A stretch of 64,000 nt of DNA from Cryptomeria japonica (Eukaryota > Streptophyta > Pinopsida > Cupressales > Cupressaceae): NCBI RefSeq assembly GCF_030272615.1, contig NC_081413.1, forward strand, positions 161,260,849 to 161,324,848, in the 5' to 3' direction. Below, in pieces: positions 11,183 to 21,999 of the stretch. The position numbers and the translations under genes were made by a program. A model generated the notes under the pieces. It was not told where the DNA came from, searched no databases, and saw only the letters and a program-made list of their open reading frames with translations. Each line of letters opens with the position of its first letter. Position 1 is the first letter of the stretch.

Positions 11183-11925
11183 TTGTATGTCCTTCCTCGA
11201 GACAATTGAAGCAAATAGGTTTAAACTTTTGCTTACCTTTATCCTTTGATGTCAATTGCTTCTTTGATGCTACATATTTTGTTCCAGAGGTCTCACCTTC
11301 CTCATAACTGGAAAAACCAAGTCCAGTGGTATTCTTTACCGGTTTTGCTGATTCAAGCTTTTGTTCTAGCTTAACAGTACTCTTATTGAATTTGGCAAGT
11401 ATTTCCTTTGACTCAGTGAGTTCCTTGGAAATAGCAGCATTGGATTCCTTCAAGGTTGCATTCTCAAAAATAGCTATGTTTAGTTCACCTTGCATTTCTT
11501 CTTTTTCCACTTTACTCTCTTGGAAATGAGTGGTAAGGGCACTGATTTATTACTTCATCTTGGAGATCTCATGATCTTTGTCTTTTACTAGGTCTTCAGC
11601 TTTCCTTCAGTTCTCAAGCTCTTGACACATTCTGATAGTCAGTCCTTCCAGTTCCCTTCTCAGGTTGGCATTGGATTCATTTAATTTTTCAACTTCTTCA
11701 ACTAGGGCTTTCATGTCTGCTTCATCAGAAGAACTATTTTCAGTAAGCTCCATTAGTTTCTCAGCATGCTATCTTCTTTTGCCAGAGAGGCTTTATACTT
11801 GACTTTGAGTTCATCAAAGGCTTTTTTAGTCTGAGTGAGCCGATGAGTAAGTTTCCTCATAGTGTATTCCCCCATATCTCCTTCCAAGTGGTTAGAATTA
11901 TAGAAAGGTTGGCTTTGGTACCAAT
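11183..11925 (-). pseudogene. Partial second copy of element B: gag fragment and primer site
   Basis: It matches 21257-21999 closely, running from the first zinc-knuckle region of gag back to the primer site next to the LTR. It sits outside the LTR-bounded B unit. The order from left to right is therefore partial gag, primer site, LTR, body, gag, primer site, LTR. That order is expected after recombination between the LTRs of two B insertions. The left border touches element A at a shared ATTAG. Confidence 0.85.
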
Positions 11926-12988
11926 TGATGAATACTAAGAGGGGGGGATGAATTAGTATACCAAAAACTACTGAACTCAAACTCTTAAATAGTTTAGCAG
12001 TTAACCGATATAAAAAATTTACTAACAAACCAACTAAAACAAATGCAAACCAAACAACAAATAAAGAATTCACCCACAAGAGCACAATCACCATAACACA
12101 AGAAGTTTTTACGTGGAAACCCAAATGGGAAAAACCATGGTGAGCAGAAACTCACAAGTAACTATCTGTAGAATAGAAACCAGAATGGTTAAGGTCATAC
12201 AATGTTCTTCACCAGAACAAATCCTATTAGGAATCTAGATCTGTGTTAGGAGATAAGTCCTCTTAAACACTACCTTGTGAGAGGATTTCAAATTCACAGT
12301 TGTGAACCACCTTCTTAGAGGATTTACAAAGACTTTGTTGGGCCTACCCGGTTAAAGGTTTCAAACTTGTCGAAGATATGAGTAATCAACAAGTAGATGA
12401 TCTAGATACTAGCACACTATGCTTGGTTAGATCCTTGATAGCTCATTGTTAATGGACATTTAGCATTACTTCAGTCTTCAATATCTCCACACTCTATTTC
12501 TTCACACAGACCTAATCTTCTCTTCTATAATCGCACATTCAAAACCCTCATCAACTAAAGCCCTAGACATGATGTCCTTATAAAGGAGTCCAATTTCATG
12601 TCAGTCCAATAGGATTACATTACAAGTTCCTAGGTTCAGTGTATCTAGACACATTTGGTAACATGACACAAGATCACCACCAAAATGTCGGTGGCTGATA
12701 ACTCATCATTGAAATACCAGTTGGTAACTCATCACAGAGTAATACCGGTTCATACATTTTACTGATTATCGATTGTCAAAATGAAGACTGGAAAAATGTT
12801 AACTACCGCTTTGTTCCTTCATACCACTTGAGATCCTCGAACCGCTTGAGGTCTTCATACCGCTTTGGGTCTTCAATCAGTTTGTGATCGACAAACACCT
12901 TCTGAAAAACACCGATAGTCTAAAGACTATGATACATAATACTGGTTGGAACAATTACCAGTTGAGAATAACTCATACGTAAAGAAAG
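11926..12988 (-). repeat. LTR of element B, major part of the left copy
   Basis: It starts on the plus strand with TGATGAATACTAAG and is collinear with 22000-23060. It carries the conserved hairpin motif at 12111-12142. The remaining part lies at 17168-17227, beyond element D. Confidence 0.9.
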
Positions 12989-13447
12989 TGTGAGATTTTG
13001 CCAAGATCAAGAGGCAATGGAAAGCACAAATAAGAGAGAAAAAATATATGATAGAAATAAACTGTATTCTATCAAGATGAAAATATTGATCAACTGGATC
13101 ATCAATCGATACATACAATGAATATGAGCCTGCTTATATAGGCAAGGCTATATGGATATGTGAGCACACAAACATGACATGTGGCTCAATAAGAAACAAG
13201 GGTAGGTAGGAAATAGGTGTGGGTAGGTAGGAGAAACAATATAATAGTCCACATTAGGTGGATCACCCACTGAATGTGGAGTGTAACAAGATAAGTCCAC
13301 AAAAGATGGAAATTCTCCTACACACACTATCCCAATGTGGCACAAACACCCAAGTGTCTCATACCCAAACTACTATGAAATACATTTCCTAAGTAAACTT
13401 AAGTAAGGTGTAATAATATCCAAGATGAATAATTATTTACACCAACA
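12989..13447 (-). repeat. 3' LTR of element D (left copy)
   Basis: It runs from TGTGAGATTTTGCC to TTTACACCAACA on the plus strand. It matches 16701-17162 with few differences, including a short indel near 13290. Confidence 0.93.
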
Positions 13448-13664
13448 CCCCCCCTTAAGTGCAACTTAGGGGAATGCACGTCAGTCTACAATGCAACTAA
13501 GCAATGCAAGATGGGTCCAGGCTATGAGGCCATGTTAGGTACCCATGTACAAATGCATGCAAACCAATGCAATGAAATCTCTCACAAAGTAGGGAAAGAG
13601 AGAAAAACCCAATGGGAAAAAACCCTCCCCCAAAAGAGAGATGAAAACTAGATACAAAGAACTC

Positions 13665-14471
13665 TCATAGAAGTATGTGAAGGACAAAACCCCATGTGAG
13701 GAAAAAGTCCCCCCCATATGAGAGAAGAAGAAGAGAGACTAGGAAGCCCCCCCTCAATGTGGAATTTGCACCAATGATAGTGAAGAAACTGCTCCATGAA
13801 TGTCGAACAATATTCCTCCCCTTAGGAAGAAACAAAACCAAAGGTGCATCCATGAAGTCTCCCCAATCATGAAGGGAAGATGAAGCAAAAATACTCATGA
13901 TGAAAGGAATCTCTAAAAACTGCTCAAGTGTCCCCATGTCGATGCTGAAAGGTACCCCCTCCAAAGGTGGTAAACTATGCCACACTATTGAAAAAGGCAC
14001 TTCAAGATCTAGTGGAGATGAATGTAGAACAATATCCAAAGACTCATATGTCTCCTCAAAAGATAAAGAGACCTCCTCCAAGTGTTGTAAAAAAGTATCC
14101 ACAATCATGTCAACCTCTAAAGATTGATCATGTAGAGAATGCACAAGAGGGTCAAAGTTATCCCTCACAACAATCAAAGAAGGATCATCTTCATCAAAGA
14201 GAAGATGAATGTCATGAATGGTGTCTCCCAAATCTGCAATGTAGGACTTGACAAACAAACCTGCAATGTCTGTCAAGTAGGCATCCCAATCAACTGAAGT
14301 TGGAAGACATGAAATATCCTGCTGCACTGAATCATAGGAAGGCAAAACTATCAAACTAGCTGCATCATTAGGTGCAATAGGTGGTGTGATATCAATAGAA
14401 GGAGATGAAATGCAAGGCTCAAGAATGGGGTCACATGTGAGAATCCCCAAGTTCAAATGCCCAAAGTTCTC
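13665..14471 (-). CDS. Unrecognised acidic ORF of element D
   Basis: An open frame of about 265 codons follows a short stretch typical of the Copia protease/GAG-pre-integrase junction ('ENFGHLNLGILTCDP'). The rest is rich in Asp, Leu, Ser and Ile, with repeated phrases of the type 'PLEVPFSIVWHS' and 'PLEGVPFSIDMG'. It has no RT or integrase motif. The C-terminus turns hydrophobic (VSLLLLSYGGDFFLTWG). The frame lies between the protease remnant and the 3' LTR, in place of the rest of pol. I do not recognise the family. It could be a captured host fragment or coding drift of a deleted pol. Confidence 0.5.
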   Translation of the reverse strand, partial: ENFGHLNLGILTCDPILEPCISSPSIDITPPIAPNDAASLIVLPSYDSVQQDISCLPTSVDWDAYLTDIAGLFVKSYIADLGDTIHDIHLLFDEDDPSLIVVRDNFDPLVHSLHDQSLEVDMIVDTFLQHLEEVSLSFEETYESLDIVLHSSPLDLEVPFSIVWHSLPPLEGVPFSIDMGTLEQFLEIPFIMSIFASSSLHDWGDFMDAPLVLFLPKGRNIVRHSWSSFFTIIGANSTLRGGFLVSLLLLSYGGDFFLTWGFVLHILL

Positions 14472-15868
14472 CTAAAAATTGGAATCATCAACATAGGAAG
14501 AACCAACCTCATCAATAGGACTAAAATCTAAAAAAGAGTACACCGAGATGCATGATCAACCACCCCAGTCACAATGATAGCTCCACTCTCCAAGTCTCTA
14601 ATGATAACTGAATAAGGTGTGAACTCCACAGTTTTCCTAGTTGCCCCATGTGTGATTTTTTTAGATGGAAAGAAGATTATTTGTCAAGTGGGGTACAGAC
14701 AACACATCATTGAAGGAGTTATCCCCAATGGAAATAGATCCTTTCCCAATCACATCCATGTATGTCTGATTTACCATCAAAATCTGTGGCATGTGGCAAG
14801 GCTCAAATGTAGAAAACATAGACTGCGAAGATGCTATATGATGAGAAGCCCCTGAATCTAGAAGCCATCTCCCTGAATCATGACTTGTAGTAGCATAAAG
14901 ACCTTGTCCCTTTCCTTTATCTATCTCAAAAGAGTGATCCTTTCCTTTATCCTTGGAAGAAGAAGCTGATGTAGACATTCTAGAAGGTAGGTTGATTCTG
15001 TTCTTCTCAAGAAGATTCTTCAACTCATCAATATCCTTCTTATAACAATGATGTTCATCATGTCCTAACTTCTTGCAATATCCACAAAAAATATTTTCCT
15101 TATATGATTTCCTCTTAGGTGAGAATGGTGAATCACCTTGTTGTGGAGAGGAAGATTGTGCTCCATCTTGTTGTGATTTAGTTTAGGTTGCTTTTGATTC
15201 TTGCCTTTTCCTTGATTACTTTGATTCCCTTTGTTAGCCACCAAAGCTTGTGCCTTTGAAGATTTGAGAATCCCCATCATAGTCAACTTAGATTGCTCAA
15301 GTATCAACATCTCCGTGAATGAATCAAATGAGGGAGAAGTGTATGAGGAACCTTGAGCTAACCTATGTGTGTGAAAGCTTGATACAAAGGCTGCACACTC
15401 TGAAGGAAGCTTGTCCAACAAGTTATAAACCAATTGAACACCCTTTTTGTCAATTTCACAATCATTTAGCTTTGCTCTTAACTTAGTTTCTTTTGTGACA
15501 TAATCTTGGATTGTATCAAAATCCTTAGGATCCAAAGTTGTGAGTTCACTATCAAGCTTTTAGCCCTTAATGTCATCAACTTGACCATACAATTTCTTAA
15601 AAATATCCCATTCCTCTTTAATTGTAGTACACTTATCAATGTGAAAAATAAGGTCATCTGATACATACTTTCTAAGAGTTCCAAGTGCCATAGCATTCTT
15701 AGTAAGCCATTCAATTTGAGCATTAGGATCAGCCTTAGGATCAGGTGGTGTTGTAATAGTTTCATTTACATAATGAATGAGTCATTTTTCCATTAGTTTA
15801 CTCCATGCCTTAATTTTCCATGATGCATAATTATGAGGAGTTAAAAGTGGAAATTTAGGAGAACCCAT
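14472..15868 (-). pseudogene. Copia gag and protease remnant of element D
   Basis: The ATG at 15868 begins 'MGSPKFPLLTPHNYASWK', a normal plant Copia gag start. A gag-polypeptide region follows ('KLYGQVDDIKG', then 'TKLRAKLNDCEI'), and then a CCHC knuckle (CGYCKKLGHDEHHC, about 15040-15085) after a frameshift. The protease site WLLDSGASHHIA comes next (about 14850-14875). Stops are present at about 15788 and 15562, and small indels occur near 14660 and 14530. The protease active-site triad itself is intact. Confidence 0.85.
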
Positions 15869-16687
15869 AGCACCAAAATGAAAAAACACAAGATAGAGAG
15901 AGGCACAATCACACAAGACACCCCCCTAAAATACTCAATCAAGAAATCCCCCCAAAATATTGATTTTGGCACTTTATACTTAGTGCGTATACAATGGGCC
16001 ACTTGCAAAATAATGCAAAGTGGACTTATGATTTCAATTTACAACTTCTCAAAATGAGATCTAAGAGATTTCAACAAATACTACTGGTGATCTAAACTGA
16101 AATCCAAGAAAAATACAAGTACCAAATATGCCAAAAATGGCCAAATATAGAAAGTACAATTTCTACTTAAAATCACTACAAACAGATGGTAGATTATGAA
16201 AGTAGATGAAAAAATATGCACTTTCATAAAAAAGGACACCTAAAAAGGAGTCCATATGAGCCCAAACGAAGCCTCCAAAGTTGTAAAAAATGGGATTTCA
16301 TGATTTCAAAAAAAATTATATCCAAAAATTAGAAAACACTTGCACCACTGTACAAATCATGAAATTCTACCCCAAAACAAAAAAAATTGCTTGAAAAAAC
16401 AAGTCCGGATGAGTGAGATATCGCTATTTGAAAAATGCCTGCAAAATTATAATTTCTGGAAAATTTCCACCGCAGCGTCAAACTTCAAATGCCTCTAGAT
16501 TTGGCCTCCAAAGTCTGATTTGGATGAAACAAAAGACAAAACTGACTTTCTTTGACCTCCTAAATCCAATGGTAACCTTAGATTTGACCCATCAAGCTTT
16601 AATAATAACTTGCAATAGAAAGCTCCAAAATGCAAACCCCAAATAGCATCTAATTTCTCTCAATCAACAAACCATTGACACTCTAAT
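15869..16687 (-). other. 5' untranslated leader of element D
   Basis: This is the stretch between the gag start and the primer site. It has many A-runs and no coherent reading frame. It should contain packaging and dimerisation signals, but nothing specific can be picked out by eye. Confidence 0.5.
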
Positions 16688-16700
16688 GGCTCTGATACCA
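16688..16700 (-). other. Primer binding site of element D
   Basis: TGGTATCAGAGCC on the minus strand, directly adjoining the LTR. Confidence 0.92.
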
Positions 16701-17162
16701 TGTGAGATTTTGCCAAGATCAAGAGGCAATGGAAAGCATAAATAAGAGAGACAAAATATATGATAGAAATAAACTGTATTCTATCAAGATGAAAATACTG
16801 ATCAATTGGATCATCAATCGATACATATAATGAATATGAGCATGCTTATATAGACAAGGCTATATGGATATGTGAGCACACAAACATGACATGTGGCTCA
16901 ATAAGAAACAAGGATAGGTAGGAAATAGGTGTGGGTAGGTAGGATAAACAATATAATAGTCCACATGAGGTGGATCACCCACTGAATGTGGAGTGTAACA
17001 ACAAGATAAGTCCACAAAAGGTGGAAATTCTCCTACACACACTATCCCAATGTGGCACAAACACCCAAGTGTCTCATACCCAAACTACTATGAAATGCAT
17101 TTCCTAAGTAAACTTAAGTAAGGTGTAATAATATCCAAGATGAATAATTATTTACACCAACA
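16701..17162 (-). repeat. 5' LTR of element D (right copy)
   Basis: It matches 12989-13447 and ends in ACACCAACA before the GAAAG duplication. Confidence 0.93.
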
Positions 17163-17167
17163 GAAAG

Positions 17168-17227
17168 TAATCTCAAAACAAGCGTGTGTCCATCAATGAC
17201 AATCACAACATCATCAAAATGCCAACA
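17168..17227 (-). repeat. LTR of element B, remaining 60 bp of the left copy
   Basis: It completes the left LTR of B after removal of element D. It ends in AAAATGCCAACA like the right LTR at 23122 and is followed by the polypurine tract. Confidence 0.88.
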
Positions 17228-17423
17228 ATCTCCCCCTTTGGCATTGATGGAAACACTTAGGAAAATTTTGACATCTAAGTGTTTTACAACAAAAATATGC
17301 CATAATCAAAATTACTCCCCCTAAGCATATACACTATCCCTTTTGCAGAAATGACAATGTATACTACTTCCTTTAAAAAAGGTAACATAAAAGTATACAT
17401 AACATTCACCAAAATTTTAAATA

Positions 17424-20217
17424 CTACTCCCCCTTTGCCAACAATGACAAAGTAATGTAGAATAATCTTATATCCTTCTGCTGTTTCTGAAGTTGAGACT
17501 GGAGCTCATTCAGTTTCTTTACTAAGGCAGTGTTTAGTGCCTTTTGATGCTTCTTCTGTGCATTAGCTTCAACAACTTCTTCCAGGCATTGTACCTGGTC
17601 CTCTACAACTGTACATAGAAGTTTTAGTTTGGCTAGAGAGGAATCGGTACAGGGGAGGTTGGTACTTGGGATCAAATTGGTAAGGGTGTCAATCACAGTG
17701 TGAATGACATCTTTCTCCTTTTTCCTCCTCAATTTTTCCAATCTTTCTTGTGCTAGCTTTATGCCTTGCAACAGCTCTGATTCATCTGTAGATTGAAGGT
17801 CAATAGGACTGGTGATGTTTATCGGTTTGGCTTGACCACCAGTTGCCTTTGGAGTCTTCGCTTGTTTGTTCTTTTTTGCTTCCTTCTTCTCTTCCGCTTT
17901 TTTCTTTTCCTCTTCTTTCTCCCTTTGCTCCGCTTCATGCTTTTTCTTCTCTTCCTCCTTCTTTCTTTCTTCTTATTTTCACTTTTCCTCTTCTTGTTTC
18001 TTCTTCTCCTCATCTTTCTGCTTCTCCTCTTCTTTCTTTTCCTCCTCTTCTTTCCTCTTCTCCTCTTCTTTCCTCTTCTCCTCTTCCTTCCGCTTCTCTT
18101 CTTCTTGTTTCCTCTTCTCTTCATCTTGTTTCCTCTTCTCTTCATCTTTCTTTTTCTCTTCCTCTTTCTCTGCTTTCTCTTTGTTAGCCTTTTCCTTGTC
18201 CAGCTTTTGCTTCTCTACTTCTTCTTTATCCTGTTTCTCCTTTTCTATGTTCGGAGTGGCATCTTCACCATCTAACACGTCCACATCAATAGTGTCAACC
18301 TGTTCTGTAGTTGGTTCTCCTTCATCATCAGATGCCTCATCTGGTTTTCTGGTTTCCGTTTCCTATTCAACTTCTCTATTTTCTTGAGCTACTTTATGCA
18401 TTTTCACAACTTCTTTAGTATGAGAGTGTGTGTCTTTCACCACTTTAGAGGCTTTGCCTTCCAGTAGCAAGAGTCTTCTTCTACTCATGAAGATGATACC
18501 TTTGTACCGGTTCATGATTTCAAATAGTTCAGAGTTTGAAGCATCAGGGAAGTATTCTACAAAAATCTTTTCTCTGATCTCCTGTTCTCTCTCGATGGCA
18601 ATGCATCATTTATTATCTAAAGAATTGTACAAGGAATTAGGTGTCTCAAATCTAATTTCTGATGGTGACCAGTCATGAACACACAAATAATTAATGATTT
18701 CCCACTCTGTTTCCTCTTTCTCACTATCGGTAAAATCATCAAAACACTCCTTCAGATCACTAAGCAATTTTCTTTTAATATTCTTAATAGTCCTCTGACA
18801 ATGTGTCATCGGCTTATAAGAAGAGATGTCAATATTTACTGGTGCCGATGATGTAGGTGCATTACTGGTAGTTTTTTCTTTCTTCCTTGTTTGCTTGGTC
18901 TTCTTAGGCTGCACTTTTGGTTCTGTATCTCAGACTTCGATGAGTTGCTTTTGGTCTTCTGCTTCCTTTCAAATACTTTAGCGGGTACAACTTCTGGTTT
19001 CTTCTTGGCAGGTGACCGCTTGGTCACTTTTGGGCTGGTTGAGGTAACCGATGCTAATACCGATGGCACTGCCTTTCCCCTTTTCACTGAAAGTTCTTCA
19101 ACCGGTGTTACCCTTTCCAAGTAGGTGTCGGTTCTCTTTTTCTTTGCATTTAAAGGAGAGGCAATCAGGGTAGAGGCATACCCATCCAACATGTCATACA
19201 TCACCTCATATCCCATAGGTTTTACTTCTTCCTATCTTGCTCTACTGCTTCCATTATGCACTCATCTACTTTAATGGTAAAGTAGATGTCCTCTTCATAT
19301 TTCTTAACAGTGTCTCCAGATATCCTCATCCTTTGACTCATCTTCCACTTGAATTCATCAAAGTATTTATTCAAGACCTTAGGATATCCGGTTCCCACTA
19401 CTTGGAGACTTTCCCTAATTTGTTTGGTGACTGGTTGGTTAGCAGACCATTGAATATCATCGACTCATGGGAAATAACCTTGAAAGTGGAAAAATAGGCC
19501 CACCAAAAGTTGTCCAAATTTGAATCTTAGGGCACTGTCCTGTTTGATGGACTTCAAGTTTAATAAAAGTTGCTTCTCCAAGTAGGTGCATAGATCAAAT
19601 GAGGCATCCTCCATGATCATTATGTAGGCAACATTTACCGCAGTAACAGAGACATAGTTTAATCTACTAGCATAAGACATCCAGTATCCAATCACCATGC
19701 AAGCATACTTGACCAACTCATCTTTGATGGTGTTGATGGTCATTCCCCGTTGGTCGCTCAGAGAACTGGTGAGCTTAGTCATTTGAGTCTTGATGACTTT
19801 CCTAAGGGCTGGTACCTCACCAATGTTGCAGAAACTAGTGACGACATGAATTGCTTCAGGCGTAATGTCATGCATCCTTTCGAGATATGTCTTGTCACCA
19901 TGCACTCTGCTTAGGATGATGCGGATGTGCTCTTCCGTGAACTCGTCAAGAAAATAAACCACATTGTGAATTTTCTTCCTCTCTAGGATGTTGTATTCCG
20001 GTTTGATCTTCTTGTCATCCCCACAGAATAGACCTAACTGGGAATGAATCGCCAGGGATCCTAGGTCTTCTAATTTGTAGTCGATGTACCCTGAAATATC
20101 TCCTTCGATAATGACTCTGACAGGTATTTGGGATAAGGCATTGTATTTCATTTTTCTTTGAATGAATTCAGCTGAGTCCATAGGTACACTAGAACTGGAG
20201 TGCGATGCAGAAGCCAT
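17424..20217 (-). pseudogene. Unknown 930-codon ORF2 of element B, with Lys/Glu-rich repeat
   Basis: The ATG at 20217 starts 'MASASHSSSSVPMDSAEFIQ'. The frame is coherent to 17424 but broken by stops near 19465 and 19230 and by frameshifts near 19220, 18910, 18370 and 17975. The N-terminal third looks globular and alpha-helical ('LGLFCGDDKKIKPEYNILER'). The next part is basic, with a KR-rich stretch around 18890-19150. Then comes a charged repeat of units like KRKQEEE and KRKEEE (17890-18200). The C-terminal part is leucine- and glutamine-rich, probably a coiled coil ('LNELQSQLQKQQKD'). It has no RT, integrase or protease motif. Lying between gag and the 3' LTR, it occupies the pol position. 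I cannot name a family. Confidence 0.6.
17890..18200 (-). repeat. Lys/Glu codon repeat within ORF2 of element B
   Basis: On the plus strand this is a T/C-rich tract of imperfect 18-21 bp units (cttcttctcctcttc-like). On the minus strand it encodes repeated KRKEEE/KRKQEEE units. Mirror frames on the plus strand give long artificial Phe/Ser/Leu reading frames. Confidence 0.8.
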
Positions 20218-20667
20218 GATTAATTGATAAACAATAATTTCAAGAAATACCTTCAGAATTTTGAAATTTAGGGTTTGCAAATGTAGCTTCGCAACACACT
20301 ACTTTGGTTGCTGGATTACCGCTTGGTGTTCTTCACTTGATTGATTGATAATATCTCCAGATTCTTCTGCAAGATTTGAAATCTCTTTGAATTGCAAGTC
20401 GAATCGCCTTTTGTCGATTTGCACTTGAAAAATTCTTCACTTGAAAACTGATAAGTGAAAATGATGTTTGAAAAATTCCTTTTAAACAAGTTCTCACCTA
20501 CCATAATAAATGCATCACCGTTAGGGCATAAACCCTAATTTTTCCTTTTACCACTTCCAATCTTCTATTGATGGATAGGTAACATATACTGGTTAAGGTC
20601 TTTTACCAATATAAACTGGGGGTTTAAAACATTTCACCGATTTGTGCCTCCTAAGCTTTTCTGAAGC

Positions 20668-21949
20668 TTAGTTTGCCAGTTCAGAGACTTCCACACTAGG
20701 TGCAGAAACCGGTTCATTTTGTGACACTTCTTCAGGTTTCTTTTTCCATGTTTTATTCATTCCTGCTTGAATGATTTCAACATCAATCTTCCCTTCTGGA
20801 GTGACAGGTATATCATCTGATAGGTTCTTTCTCATTCTGCAGGTTCTGGCAGGGCGTCCTGGTTTGTTGCAATGATAGCATACCATTCCAGGTGTTCTCC
20901 ATGGTCCATTATTCATTCTACCATTCTTCCTCCTGCATGTAGCAGCAGTGTGACTGCTTCCATGACAGATCAAATAGGTTGCTCTCCAACTAGTTATCGC
21001 TTGATAGCCACCACTACTTGACTGATATTCATAGGCATTATACCAGTTTGGATTCCGGTTCACAGAGGATTCAGGAAAAACTCCTTGAGTCCTTTGAGGA
21101 TATCTCCCAGTGTTGTGCATAACATACCTGCATTCAAATGCTCTATGCCCAAACTTGTTGCATGCATAATAGTTTCCATTAAATCTATTGGATCTAAGAT
21201 TATTGTTTAGAAAACAAGGAAAATTATTGTAGGCCTTATTTCTACACACATTAGCAGTATGTCCTTCCTTGAGACAATTAAAGCAAACATGTTCAAACTT
21301 TTGCTTACCTTTATCCTTTGATGTCGTTTGCTTCTTTGATGCTACATCTTTTGTTCTAGAGGTCTCACCTTCCTCATAACCGGAAAAACCAAGTCCAGTG
21401 GTATTCTTTACCAGTTTTTCTGATTCAAGCTTTTGTTCTAGCTTAATAGTACTCTTATTGAATTTGGCAAGTATTTCCTTTGACTCAGTGAGTTCCTTGG
21501 AAATAGCAGCATTGGATTCCTTCAAGGTTGCATTCTCAGAAATAGCTATGTTTTGTTCACCTTGCATTTCTTCTTTTCCCACTTTACTCTCTTGGAGATG
21601 AGCGGTAAGGGCACTGATTTCTTGCTTCAACTTGGAGATCTCATGATCTTTGTCTTTTACCGGGTCTTCAGCTTTCTTTCGGTTCTCAAGCTCTTGACAC
21701 ATTCTGATAGTCAGTCCTTCCAGTTCCCTTCTCAGGTTGGCATTGGATTCATTCAGTTTTTCAACTTCTTCAACTAGGGCTTCCATGTCTGCTTCATTAG
21801 AAGAAATATTTTCAGTAAGCTCCATTAGTTTCTCAACATGCTCTCTCCCTTCTTGCCAGAGAGGCTTTATACTTGACTTTGAGTTCATCAAAGGCTTTCT
21901 CAGTCTGAGTGAGCCGATGAGTAATTTTCCTCATAGTGTATTCCCCCAT
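20668..21949 (-). pseudogene. Gag of element B with four zinc-knuckle-like motifs
   Basis: The ATG at 21949 lies 36 bp after the primer site (MGEYTMRKITHRLTQ). One frameshift near 21850 joins it to a long frame ending at 20668. The N-terminal half is a predicted coiled coil ('LVEEVEKLNESNANLRRELE'). Four zinc knuckles follow. CFNCLKEGHTANVC is complete. In YYACNKFGHRAFEC the first Cys is replaced. CHGSSHTAATC is short. In CYHCNKPGRPARTC the His is replaced. A tail of about 70 residues follows. There is no UBN2-like capsid domain that I can recognise, so this is an atypical gag. The partial copy at 11183-11925 shows the same start. Confidence 0.75.
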
Positions 21950-21984
21950 ATCTCCTTCCAAGTGGTTAGACTTATTGAAAGGTT

Positions 21985-21997
21985 GGCTCTGGTACCA
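21985..21997 (-). other. Primer binding site of element B
   Basis: TGGTACCAGAGCC on the minus strand is one base different from the tRNA-Met site of elements A, C, D and G. The left partial copy has TGGTACCAAAGCC at 11911-11923. Confidence 0.85.
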
Positions 21998-21999
21998 AT

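Larger units (their letters stand above)
12989..17162 (-). mobile_element. Copia-derived non-autonomous element D inside the LTR of B
   Basis: The 5-bp duplication GAAAG lies at 12984-12988 and 17163-17167. LTRs are 12989-13447 (459 bp) and 16701-17162 (462 bp), close to identical. On the minus strand the primer site TGGTATCAGAGCC is at 16688-16700, and a purine tract (AAGGGGGGG) precedes the left LTR. The body contains a decayed Copia gag-protease start (15868 to about 14460), then a 263-codon frame of unknown origin where integrase, RT and RNase H should be. At 4.2 kb it is too short to be autonomous. It is younger than B because it interrupts the LTR of B. Confidence 0.92.

Noticed and set aside
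17793-18387. Long plus-strand frames rich in Phe, Leu and Ser (160-173 codons)
   Set aside because: They are the mirror of the Lys/Glu codon repeat of ORF2 of element B on the minus strand and have no sense of their own.
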